37,999 bases of DNA from Candidatus Nomurabacteria bacterium RIFOXYB1_FULL_39_16 (GCA_001787205.1 MFWB01000008.1:35802-73800), one strand, 5' to 3'. Positions 25,001 to 33,602 are shown, counted from the stretch's first letter. The notes: generated by a model not told the origin, from the sequence alone. Made by a program: numbers and translations.

Positions 25001-25036
25001 GTTATCATACTTTAACGGCCGTCACAATATGATAAC
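25001..25036. repeat. Quasi-palindromic repeat, copy B (upstream of the PaaX/Cas2-like gene)
   Basis: GTTATCATACTTTAACGGCCGTCACAATATGATAAC; 9-bp perfect outer arms GTTATCATA/TATGATAAC. Confidence 0.9.
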
Positions 25037-25052
25037 TCTGTTTGTAGTAACT

Positions 25053-27215
25053 TTACTCAAAATGAAACTCGCTGGCTTTTTCGCGCACTTTTTGTTTGAG
25101 AAGGGGATATTTTTTAAGTTCCGGGTCTTCCTCTATCAGGCGGATGGCTTCAGTGCGGGCGGCTTCTACCATTTTAATATTTTTAATTGCTTCCATTCCG
25201 AGGTCAGTGATGCCCCATTGCTTAGTGCCACCGAGTTCGCCTGCGCCACGTAAAGCGAGGTCTAGCTCAGCTAATTCAAAACCGTTTTTCGCTGTTTTTA
25301 GCGCCTTCAATCGTTCTACAGTTTTCTCGCTTTTAGCTTCGGCGAAAATATAACAATATGCCTGATGCGTACTTCTGATGACGCGTCCACGGAGCTGATG
25401 AAGCTGGGCGAGTCCGAAACGCTCCGCTCCCTCAATGATGATGATGGTCGCGTTTGGTACATTCACTCCGACTTCTACCACGGACGTCGCGCAGAGAATA
25501 TTTATTTTGTTTTCTGTAAAATCTCGCATCACTTCTTCTTTTTTCTCTTTACTCATTTTGCTGTGGAGCACACCTATTTCATACTCTTGGAATACCTCTT
25601 TTTTCAGACGTTTCGCTTCAGCAACGGCGGACTTCACATTGAGTGCAAGTTCTTTTTCTGGGTCGGGTTCAAAAATTCTCGGACAGATGACATAAAGCTG
25701 TCTGCCGTTCGTTAGTTCTTGGCGAATTTCTTCATAAGTGTTTTCTCTTTTGTTTGGAGTGATAATTTCGGTGATTATTTGTTTTCTTCCGGCCGGCATC
25801 TCGTCTAAAAGTGATAAATCCAAATCTCCATAAATAGTGAGGGCCAAGGTGCGAGGGATAGGGGTTGCGGTCATTGAAAGCAAATGGGGAGCGATGTTAT
25901 CCTTGCGGACAAGTTTTCTTCTTTGTGCTGTGCCGAATCTGTGTTGTTCATCAATCACGACTAGTGCTAAGTTTTTAAATTTTACAGTTTTTTGAATAAG
26001 AGCGTGAGTGCCAATTAAAATCGGTATTTCTCCATTATCTACCCATTTTAGAAGCTGGGCGCGAGAAATAGTTGTCCAACCGCCAGGATTTACTTTGGAG
26101 GGGAATTTACGGCAACCAGAGCCAGTTATAAGTCCTATATTTATAGGTAAATGTTTAAAATATTCTATAAACGATTCAAAATGTTGAGTAGCTAATATTT
26201 CTGTGGGCGCCATATATGCCACCTGTAAATTGCCAAAGCTCTGCCCATTTGGACGTTGTTGCACTGTCACATAACTTGCCGTGGCCGCTACTGCTGTTTT
26301 CCCCGAGCCTACATCGCCTTCAAGCAATCTAGACATTGGGAAAGCTCTCGCCATATCTTCAAGAATTGTGTTGATGGATTTTTTTTGTGAATTGGTGGGT
26401 TCAAACAGAAAACGTTTTATAAATTCTTCGGTATTTTTCGTTTCTTTTTTAATCTGAAAAGATTTATTTTTTCTGTATTCAAACTTGTCGTGCTGGCGTT
26501 CCAGCTGGATACAAAACACTTCTTCAAAAGCGAATCTTTTTCTGGCGCTCTCGCTATTGTTTTTATTTTTCGGCTTGTGAATCCAGACCAGTGCTGTTTT
26601 CAAGGCGGGCAGGTGATACTTCTTTAAGATATCTTGCGGGATGGTATCCGTAATGTCATCTAGCGTCTTTTCTTTAAATATTTTTTCTATTGCATGATAA
26701 AACCATTTGGAAGTTATTCCACGAGTCTCTGCGTAAATGGGATAGGAGAAGCCCGCATTTGGTACTTTATCTTTTCTAAAAAGCGTATCATGCGTATCAA
26801 TTGGCATATCAGGCATTTTTTCAAATTCAGGATTGGCTAGATAGACCCCCTGTTTGCCTTGCGTGACCTTGCCTGTTAACTTCACATTCTCCCCATCTTT
26901 TATCATTTTAGCCAAGTAGGCCTGATTGAACCAAATTATTTTTATTTTCCCCGACAAGTCTTCAATTTCTCCCTCGGCCATAGGCATACGAGAACGGAAA
27001 CCTTTTTTGGTTTTTAATTTTGAAACTTTTCCATAAATTGTCGCCATATCTCCCGAAATCAATTCTGAAATCTTTTTTACTTCGCTTATGTCGCTATAAC
27101 GGACAGGAAAGTGAAAAAGCAAGTCAGCAACAGAAAAAATCTTGAGTTTGTGTAAGGCTTTTTTCTGTTTTATATCAAGACGAAACTTTTCCTCTATTTT
27201 GTTATGAAGTTCCAT
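25053..27215 (-). CDS. recG: ATP-dependent DNA helicase RecG
   Basis: ...RLLEGDVGSGKTAVAATA..., ...IDEQHRFGTAQRRKL..., ...LLSMTATPIPRTLALTIYGDLD..., ...LRGRVIRS. Start MELHNKIEEKF at 27215 preferred. Confidence 0.95.
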   Translation of the reverse strand: MELHNKIEEKFRLDIKQKKALHKLKIFSVADLLFHFPVRYSDISEVKKISELISGDMATIYGKVSKLKTKKGFRSRMPMAEGEIEDLSGKIKIIWFNQAYLAKMIKDGENVKLTGKVTQGKQGVYLANPEFEKMPDMPIDTHDTLFRKDKVPNAGFSYPIYAETRGITSKWFYHAIEKIFKEKTLDDITDTIPQDILKKYHLPALKTALVWIHKPKNKNNSESARKRFAFEEVFCIQLERQHDKFEYRKNKSFQIKKETKNTEEFIKRFLFEPTNSQKKSINTILEDMARAFPMSRLLEGDVGSGKTAVAATASYVTVQQRPNGQSFGNLQVAYMAPTEILATQHFESFIEYFKHLPINIGLITGSGCRKFPSKVNPGGWTTISRAQLLKWVDNGEIPILIGTHALIQKTVKFKNLALVVIDEQHRFGTAQRRKLVRKDNIAPHLLSMTATPIPRTLALTIYGDLDLSLLDEMPAGRKQIITEIITPNKRENTYEEIRQELTNGRQLYVICPRIFEPDPEKELALNVKSAVAEAKRLKKEVFQEYEIGVLHSKMSKEKKEEVMRDFTENKINILCATSVVEVGVNVPNATIIIIEGAERFGLAQLHQLRGRVIRSTHQAYCYIFAEAKSEKTVERLKALKTAKNGFELAELDLALRGAGELGGTKQWGITDLGMEAIKNIKMVEAARTEAIRLIEEDPELKKYPLLKQKVREKASEFHFE

Positions 27216-27306
27216 ATATGCTATATAGTTTACTATATAAAAATTGCGCTCGGACATTAAACAAGTAAACTTGTGTTTGCTCCTCGCTTATTGTTATAAT
27301 ATACCC

Positions 27307-27567
27307 ATGGACACACTTCTACAATCACAAGTTTTCTTCTTTATTTCCTCTGTGGGTTTCGTAATTTTGTGGATTTTGACGGCGATATTTTTATTTTATC
27401 TTATTCGCGCGACGAAAACATTTTCAAAAATTCTTGACCAGATGGGAGATGATATAGAGAGTATGGGGGACACGACCAAGGAGATGCTTGAAGACATCAG
27501 GGACAGCGCCGTGTTCGGCTTTCTTTTCAGGAAGAAAAAGAAGGGTCGTAAATCCAAAGAAGATTAA
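27307..27567 (+). CDS. Small single-TM protein
   Basis: MDTLLQSQVFFFISSVGFVILWILTAIFLFYLIRATKTFSKIL...; TATAAT 6 nt upstream of the ATG. Confidence 0.6.
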   Translation: MDTLLQSQVFFFISSVGFVILWILTAIFLFYLIRATKTFSKILDQMGDDIESMGDTTKEMLEDIRDSAVFGFLFRKKKKGRKSKED

Positions 27568-27596
27568 TAATCATTTAATTTTTAAGATATAAAACT

Positions 27597-27968
27597 ATGA
27601 AAGAAAATAATAAAAAAATGTCAGGTGCAAAAAAAGTAGCAATAGGCGCGGGAGTAGTAGCGTTGGGTGCGGCTAGTGCGGGAGCATATTATTTGTTTGG
27701 ACCTAAAGCTAAAGTTCATCAAAAGAAAGCGACAATGTTGATGGGAAAGATGAAAAAAGAAGTAATGAGTGAAGTAAAAAAAGTAAAGAATGTGACGATG
27801 CCTGTTTATCATAATGTTGTAGATAAAATAGCTACCAATTATACTAAACAATATAAAATTCACGAGGGAGATGCAAAAGCTTTTGCAAAAAAACTCAAAA
27901 GTGAATGGAAGGGGGCAAATAAACTAGTCAAAAAAACAGTCCAAGATTTGAATAAAAAAAGTAAATAA
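27597..27968 (+). CDS. Lys-rich small membrane-anchored protein
   Basis: MKENNKKMSGAKKVAIGAGVVALGAASAGAYYLFGPKAKVHQKKA... Confidence 0.55.
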   Translation: MKENNKKMSGAKKVAIGAGVVALGAASAGAYYLFGPKAKVHQKKATMLMGKMKKEVMSEVKKVKNVTMPVYHNVVDKIATNYTKQYKIHEGDAKAFAKKLKSEWKGANKLVKKTVQDLNKKSK

Positions 27969-27973
27969 GATAA

Positions 27974-28004
27974 AAAAACAGCACAAATAAATTGTGCTGT
28001 TTTT
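27974..28004 (+). terminator. Intrinsic terminator
   Basis: AAAAACAGCACAA (ATAAA) TTGTGCTGTTTTT. Confidence 0.85.
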
Positions 28005-28009
28005 GTGTT

Positions 28010-28099
28010 TGGCGGAGAGAGAGGGATTCGAACCCTCGGTCCTTTTAAGGGGACGACAGTTTAGTAAACTGTTGGTTTAAGCCACTCACCCATCTCTCC
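28010..28099 (-). tRNA. tRNA-Ser(ACU)
   Basis: GGAGAGA TG GGTGAGTGGCTTAAACC A ACAGT TTACTAA ACTGT + long variable arm (GTCC/GGAC) + GAGGG TTCGAAT CCCTC TCTCTCC G CCA. Anticodon reads ACT; CCA encoded. Confidence 0.85.
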
Positions 28100-28158
28100 T
28101 AAACCTAAAACGAGTATAACAGAAAAATGGAAAAATGATACAAATATGTTAGAGTAAT

Positions 28159-28188
28159 TACGTAATTAAATAAGTATTTAATTACGTA
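28159..28188. repeat. Perfect 14-bp-arm palindrome between the divergent tRNA-Ser genes
   Basis: TACGTAATTAAATA AG TATTTAATTACGTA. Confidence 0.9.
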
Positions 28189-28189
28189 T

Positions 28190-28278
28190 GGAGCCGTGTC
28201 AGAGCGGTCTAACGTACCTCTTTGCTAAAGAGGCAGGGGCTTCAAAACCCCTCGGCGGTTCGAATCCGCCCGGCTCCG
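28190..28278 (+). tRNA. tRNA-Ser(GCU)
   Basis: GGAGCCG...CCTCT TTGCTAA AGAGG (anticodon GCT), variable arm AGGGGC..CCCCT, GGCGG TTCGAAT CCGCC CGGCTCC G. Confidence 0.92.
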
Positions 28279-28302
28279 CCGGTATTATGATATAGTATTC
28301 TT

Positions 28303-28797
28303 ATGACATTTTTTGATAAAATCAAACAAGATATCTGGAACTTTATTTACAAATTCTTCTTGCCCTTGAGAAAGCTTCTTTTAAATATGGGGCTAGTTTG
28401 GCACAAGAAAGGAAGACAGAGATACCACATAGGGTGGCTGGCTCCCGGGAAGACTTTAATGGAATTAAAAAGTCACCTTCATGACAAATGGGGTTTCGGT
28501 AACCATTTCATCGCTTGGATAGATGAAGACCAAGTTTTAAGCTGGAGAAAGTTAACGGATTTCGAAGACCAGTATCATCTGCGGGTTTACAAAGACGGAG
28601 AAATCTGCGGACATTTTGAATTAACCCCGGAAGCGCATCCTCTTGAGCACTTGGAAGAAAAAGGAGAGATAAATAAAAGAGAAGACTTTTTGAAATTCTT
28701 GGGTTCTTACGTGACACAAGAAAAACATATTTCAAATTTAAAAATGGATCCGAATGCCTTTGATCCAAAGTCGGAGATTACGATATCTAGGATTTAG
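28303..28797 (+). CDS. Uncharacterised 164-aa protein
   Basis: MTFFDKIKQDIWNFIYKFFLPLRKLLLNMGLVWHKKGRQRYHIGWLAPGKTLMELKSHLHDKWGFGNHFIAWIDEDQVLSWRKL...; TATAGT 6 nt upstream of ATG. Confidence 0.65.
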   Translation: MTFFDKIKQDIWNFIYKFFLPLRKLLLNMGLVWHKKGRQRYHIGWLAPGKTLMELKSHLHDKWGFGNHFIAWIDEDQVLSWRKLTDFEDQYHLRVYKDGEICGHFELTPEAHPLEHLEEKGEINKREDFLKFLGSYVTQEKHISNLKMDPNAFDPKSEITISRI

Positions 28798-30001
28798 ATT
28801 CAGGTAAAACCAAGTCCCAGAGACGGCCTGCGACATTTTGGGGTTTCCCGAACATTACATAATGATGCAGGTCAATAAATGGCAAACTGTTGCACTCAAT
28901 GATTCCGCAGTGCCGTTCTTCTTTCCAAGATTTTGTGACGTCTTCAATGATGAAGTCTACTCCCACCAACGGGTCTTTCAGAAAGGCGCCGACTTTTTCC
29001 AGCATTTCTTTGTTTTCAGGGTGAATAATATCCGTTACTTCTGTGGTAGTTCCGCCACAACTTCGACTGGTTTTTTGTGAAAAAGTCACAGTGCGTCCTT
29101 TCTCTGGGATATCTTCTAAATTTATTTTTTGTCTTTTTAGTTCTTCTAGAGCCTCTTTATCTATGGATATCTGATGAAAAATAGGCCCCCCGCGTTCAGG
29201 TCTTTTATTTTCTTCATCTAAAAGTTCGTGCAAGGTGTGAACTCCGTCGCCTTTTACTTCCGGCTGGTCGCGCTTGACCACGCCGACTAATTTTCCACCT
29301 ATTAAGGTTCCACGAAAGAGGTATCCGCGCAGTTCTTCTTCAATCACGACGAGCGGGGAGAGTTTCTTCGCTTTTTTGAAGCCCACCATCAGCCCTTCCT
29401 CGGTATTTATATGAATCATCGTGTGTCTGCTTCTGGATCCCAGGTTTGGCTTGGTAATCACAGGTCTTTTTATGGGTTTTTGTATTCCGTTAAAAATTTT
29501 GAGCGCGGTTCTCTTGGTAAAAGCTACTCCGCCAGCCGCCACCGGGAAGCCTTCTTTCAAAAATTTTATTTTCATCGTGCCTTTGTTGTCCATCCACTTG
29601 AGCGCGGCGGATTCTTTAAATCCCGGACGAGGCAAGCCGTCAAAAAGAATAGTCTTGTTTACCCCGTTTGCGGGGCCCTTATATTCCGCCACGAAACCGT
29701 CTCTAATGGGGCCTAGATGAAACTCGCGCATTTTTATTCCGCGTTTCTTGGCCTCTTCCCAGAAACATTTTGTCCTCCAGGTGTCTTTTGCATCTGGTTC
29801 GTCGCTGTAGTATCCGAGCTTTAAAAAAATCATTAATTTGAAAAAGGGGAGGGAAATTTTATTGGAAATAGCTTCCGCGGTGTTCTTGAAAATCATTTCC
29901 ATTAAGTCAAAAAGTGGCTGGTCCAGCCATCCAAAAACAACGGACAGATAAGCTACTATGTGTATTTCCTGCGCCGGTTCACAATCTTTACAATGTCTCA
30001 T
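28787..30001 (-). CDS. ATP-grasp ligase, cyanophycin-synthetase-like
   Basis: ...PVITKPNLGSRSRHTMIHINTEEGLMVGFKKAKKLSPLVVIEEELRGYLFRGTLIGGKLVGVVKRDQPEVKGDGVHTLHELLDEEN...VGVDFIIEDVTKSW...GIIECNSLPFIDLHHY. Start at MRHCKDC preferred. Confidence 0.7.
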   Translation of the reverse strand: MRHCKDCEPAQEIHIVAYLSVVFGWLDQPLFDLMEMIFKNTAEAISNKISLPFFKLMIFLKLGYYSDEPDAKDTWRTKCFWEEAKKRGIKMREFHLGPIRDGFVAEYKGPANGVNKTILFDGLPRPGFKESAALKWMDNKGTMKIKFLKEGFPVAAGGVAFTKRTALKIFNGIQKPIKRPVITKPNLGSRSRHTMIHINTEEGLMVGFKKAKKLSPLVVIEEELRGYLFRGTLIGGKLVGVVKRDQPEVKGDGVHTLHELLDEENKRPERGGPIFHQISIDKEALEELKRQKINLEDIPEKGRTVTFSQKTSRSCGGTTTEVTDIIHPENKEMLEKVGAFLKDPLVGVDFIIEDVTKSWKEERHCGIIECNSLPFIDLHHYVMFGKPQNVAGRLWDLVLPESKS

Positions 30002-30026
30002 AGAAGGTAGTATACAAAAATATATT

Positions 30027-30737
30027 CTAGTGCGCCACTGTGAAGGCAATCACTTTTCGTGCACCAGCTTGCCTTAAAACTTTCCTGGCTTCGCTTAAAG
30101 TGGCGCCGGTGGTGGTGATGTCGTCTATCAGAATTACATTTTTTCCTTTTATTAAATCTGTACTCTTCGCTTCATTTTTTATCGCAAACGTGCCGACCAT
30201 ATTTTTCAATCTGGTACTACGGTCCTTGATATGCGCTTGATGCAAAGTGTCCTTCGGTTTGATTAAAATATTATTTTCTAATTGCATATTTACGCTATCA
30301 CTGAAATGTGTATTTGTATCTACGCTATCGCGTAGATTGGTTTTTTTATTTATTTCTATTATTTCCTGACAAATCAGTTCTGCCTGGTTAAATCCCCGTT
30401 CCCGATATCTTTTCCGCGAGAGGGGGATAGGAATCAAAATAGCATCTATGAAGTTTTCCATTACAGATAACTCTGATAACTCTTCCAGAATTTTCTCATA
30501 AATATTCTCCGCAAAGACGCTCGCCAGCCTTTTTCTTCCCTTATATTTCAGAAGCCAGAGTGACTTTTTGATAGATTTGTCACGATAGTCATAAAGGGGG
30601 AAAATCCACTTCGCGCTCTCTCTTTCTGCTCCTCTAGCGTCCTTCAGGCACTCTCTGCATAAATCAACCCCTGTTTTACCGCACAATACGCATCTGGCGG
30701 GGAAAACTATGTCCAATATGGTGTTTAAAAATCGCAT
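30027..30737 (-). CDS. comF: ComF-family phosphoribosyltransferase
   Basis: ...FPARCVLCGKTGVDLCRECL..., ...LIPIPLSRKRYRERGFNQAELI..., ...VILIDDITTTGATLSEARKVLRQAGA. Confidence 0.92.
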   Translation of the reverse strand: MRFLNTILDIVFPARCVLCGKTGVDLCRECLKDARGAERESAKWIFPLYDYRDKSIKKSLWLLKYKGRKRLASVFAENIYEKILEELSELSVMENFIDAILIPIPLSRKRYRERGFNQAELICQEIIEINKKTNLRDSVDTNTHFSDSVNMQLENNILIKPKDTLHQAHIKDRSTRLKNMVGTFAIKNEAKSTDLIKGKNVILIDDITTTGATLSEARKVLRQAGARKVIAFTVAH

Positions 30738-30765
30738 TTATGATATAATTTTAGCACAGATTAAA

Positions 30766-31893
30766 ATGAGCAATTTATTTAAAAATCTTTTTTCGGGTTT
30801 TAACAAAATTGGGAGTAATAGTATAGACAGCGCTGTCGGGGTGGACATCGGTTCTTCCGCTATTAAAGTGGTGGAAATCAAGAAAAAAGGAGGCAAGGCT
30901 GTACTTGAAACATACGGCGCCATAGCTCTCGGCCCTTATGCGGAAGTTGAAGCAGGGCGCGTTACCAACCTGCCGGTGGACAAGACAGCCCTGGCTCTAC
31001 TTGAGGTACTCAAGCAGTCCGACGTCAGCAATAAATCTCTTGCCCTATCTATCCCGGCCCAGTCAAGTTTGATTTTTACCTTAGAGCTCCCTCCACAAGT
31101 GGGAGACTCTGACATAGCCACCATTGTTCCTACTGAAGCTCGTAAATATATTCCGGTTCCGATAACCGAGGTTTCAATTGATTATTTTATCTTGCCGAAG
31201 AAAGAAGCTTCTTTTGAAGAAATGAATAACGCGGAATCGGCGGGGAGCGACAAAGGCAAGACGACTGTGCTGGTCGTCGCTACGCAGAATGATGCGGTGG
31301 CGAGATATCGCTCTATTGTTTCGGAGAGTAAACTGTCGGCTTCCTTTTTGGAAATCGAAGTATTCTCCTCCATTCGGGCAAATTTTGAACACGAGCTCTC
31401 CCCGGTTTTATTGGTGGACTTCGGCGCGTCTTCCACCAAGCTCTCTATCGTTGAATTCGGTATGATTAAAAATTATCACACCATAGATAGGGGAGGAGCA
31501 GATATCACCAACGCCATTTCCAAATCTTTAAGTGTTCCTTTTGCTGATGCGGAAAAAATGAAAAAGGAATTCGGCCTTTTTGGTAATCCTGTGGAGAAGA
31601 GTCTGGCTGATATCATCAAGGTGCACGTAGATTATATCTTTTCCGAGATGAATAATGTATTATTAGGATATGAGAAGAAAGACAATCGGACCATCAGCAA
31701 AGTGATATTCACGGGTGGGGGAGCTCTCTTAAAAGGATTGAAAGAAGTAGCCATAAATAATTTCAGAGCGGAGATAGAAATCGGCCATCCGTTCTCCAAA
31801 GTTGGCGCGCCGGCATTTCTAGAAAAGGTGCTTCTCTCTATGGGTCCAGAATTCGCAGTTGCTCTCGGTTTGGCATTGCGAAAATTACAATAA
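30766..31893 (+). CDS. pilM: Type IV pilus assembly protein PilM
   Basis: MSNLFKNLFSGFNKIGSNSIDSAVGVDIGSSAIKVVEIKKKGGKAVLETYG...LLVDFGASSTKLSIV...FTGGGALLKGL. Confidence 0.93.
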   Translation: MSNLFKNLFSGFNKIGSNSIDSAVGVDIGSSAIKVVEIKKKGGKAVLETYGAIALGPYAEVEAGRVTNLPVDKTALALLEVLKQSDVSNKSLALSIPAQSSLIFTLELPPQVGDSDIATIVPTEARKYIPVPITEVSIDYFILPKKEASFEEMNNAESAGSDKGKTTVLVVATQNDAVARYRSIVSESKLSASFLEIEVFSSIRANFEHELSPVLLVDFGASSTKLSIVEFGMIKNYHTIDRGGADITNAISKSLSVPFADAEKMKKEFGLFGNPVEKSLADIIKVHVDYIFSEMNNVLLGYEKKDNRTISKVIFTGGGALLKGLKEVAINNFRAEIEIGHPFSKVGAPAFLEKVLLSMGPEFAVALGLALRKLQ

Positions 31894-31915
31894 GTGAGAT
31901 AATAGAATAAAGAAA

Positions 31916-32512
31916 ATGGAGCAGAATTTTCAAACATCATTTATACCTCAGAAGCCTATCGTCAAAGAGCGTACTTCTTCGTCGCAGCCGGTCAGTATTT
32001 TTCTGATAATCTCCTTGTTTGTTTTGTTCGCCGTGCTTCTTGCCACGGGTGGTTTGTATTTCTATAAAGGGGTTATGAAAAATAATATTACGGAAATGGA
32101 AAAGACCTTGAACCTTGCCAAGAATCGCTTTGAGCCCGCCAAGATAGCGGAACTGCAAGTTTTAGACAAGCGTCTGCGCGCATCGAGCGAAATTTTATCC
32201 AAACATATAGCAACCACTCCGATTTTTAGCGCGCTTGAAAAGCTTACGATGAAGACTGTTCGTTATACGGATTTCAGCTATGAGCTCGGAACAGAGAAGA
32301 ACGCTCCGGTGAAAGTCAAAATGTCCGGACAGGCAATAGGCTACCGTTCCATCGCGCTTCAGTCCGATTTGTTTTCAAAGAATAAGAATTTTATTGATCC
32401 CGTCTTTTCCAATTTAACGCTGGATAACAACGGCAGTGTTATTTTTGACTTGGAGTTTTCGGTTGACCCGAGTTTTGTTAATTATAAGCAGACACTTTTA
32501 ACGGAGAGCTAA
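31916..32512 (+). CDS. pilN: PilN-like pilus assembly protein
   Basis: Single N-terminal TM followed by a periplasmic domain, in pilM-N-O order. Confidence 0.65.
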   Translation: MEQNFQTSFIPQKPIVKERTSSSQPVSIFLIISLFVLFAVLLATGGLYFYKGVMKNNITEMEKTLNLAKNRFEPAKIAELQVLDKRLRASSEILSKHIATTPIFSALEKLTMKTVRYTDFSYELGTEKNAPVKVKMSGQAIGYRSIALQSDLFSKNKNFIDPVFSNLTLDNNGSVIFDLEFSVDPSFVNYKQTLLTES

Positions 32513-32518
32513 ACTTTT

Positions 32519-33133
32519 ATGATGAGATTTATAATGCCAATCATCTTAATAGCAATATCTATCACTCTCTTTTTCGTGTTTGCCAATCCTATCTACAACG
32601 AAATCTCAGTTTTGAGAGGGGAGGTCGCTTCCTACAACGAAGCGCTTGATAATTCCAAGGCGCTTGAAAACGAACGAGACAAATTGACCGCCAAATATAA
32701 CGCCATTAATCCGGAAAATTTAACCAAAATAGCAAAGCTTTTGCCGGAAAACGTTGATAACATACGTTTGATTTTAGAAATAGAACAGATAGCTCTGCCT
32801 TACGGCATGGTGTTGAAAGATGTGAAATACGACACGACAGACGCTGGAGCTGCCGCTACGGGTAGTGCTGCCATCCAAGGAGGTGGAGCCACCAAGACAA
32901 GTCCCAAAGATTACGGAATTTTTGATTTATCCTTCTCAACCACCGGCACCTATAATAATTTCATTAATTTTACCAAAGATCTTGAAAATAACCTTAGAAT
33001 TGTAGATATGTCTTCAATCATCTTTTCGTCCAACAACATAGTCGGCGCCAGTTCCAACCCCAGCTCCAAAACGGTTTCCACAGAAGTTTACAAATACGAT
33101 TTCAAGATTAAGACTTATTGGCTAAAAAATTAA
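32519..33133 (+). CDS. pilO: PilO-like pilus assembly protein
   Basis: MMRFIMPIILIAISITLFFVFANPIYNEISVLRGEVASYNEALDNSK...; PilO-like TM plus coiled coil. Confidence 0.7.
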   Translation: MMRFIMPIILIAISITLFFVFANPIYNEISVLRGEVASYNEALDNSKALENERDKLTAKYNAINPENLTKIAKLLPENVDNIRLILEIEQIALPYGMVLKDVKYDTTDAGAAATGSAAIQGGGATKTSPKDYGIFDLSFSTTGTYNNFINFTKDLENNLRIVDMSSIIFSSNNIVGASSNPSSKTVSTEVYKYDFKIKTYWLKN

Positions 33134-33149
33134 AATCAAGAATAAAAAT

Positions 33150-33590
33150 ATGCCAAAAATCAAAAACATCATAATATTCACAGCCATCGCAGCAACTTTT
33201 GTCCTGATATATATTTTTTTTATTAGGCCATCTCCCGAAGAGGAAAATTTGGTAGTATCGCCATCTACCACGACATTGCCGGACGTAGGAGGTTCTCCCG
33301 CCAATTCGCAGGTAGTAGCTCCTTTGGTTGCTAAAGATTTTCTTGCTCTGTTGTTGAATGTTAAAAATATAAAATTAGACGACGCTATTTTATCCGATCC
33401 AGCGTTCCTTACTTTGCGCGATTCCAGTATTGTGCTTATCCCAGATGGAAACGAAGGCAGACCGAATCCGTTTGCGAAGTTTGGCAACGATGCTGTCACG
33501 ATGCCGACTACACCCACCTCTCCAGTTTCTCCAACAACAGTTCCTCCCACAACACCTCCAAATACCATCCCAGATCCCGTTCAGCCTTAA
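33150..33590 (+). CDS. Membrane-anchored protein in PilP position with Thr/Pro-rich tail
   Basis: N-terminal TM IIIFTAIAATFVLIYIFFI; C-terminus TPTSPVSPTTVPPTTPPNTIPDPVQP. Confidence 0.55.
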   Translation: MPKIKNIIIFTAIAATFVLIYIFFIRPSPEEENLVVSPSTTTLPDVGGSPANSQVVAPLVAKDFLALLLNVKNIKLDDAILSDPAFLTLRDSSIVLIPDGNEGRPNPFAKFGNDAVTMPTTPTSPVSPTTVPPTTPPNTIPDPVQP

Positions 33591-33602
33591 CACACTTTAA
33601 TT

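Noticed and set aside
24473-25036. CRISPR array, suggested by a Cas2-like gene with nearby repeats
   Set aside because: Only two repeat copies, ~490 bp apart, flanking a gene; no spacer-repeat periodicity and no cas1 or effector genes seen. Reported as a repeat-flanked unit instead.
27221-27240. TATATAG-TTTA-CTATATA inverted repeat upstream of recG
   Set aside because: Short and AT-only; expected by chance in this AT-rich promoter region.
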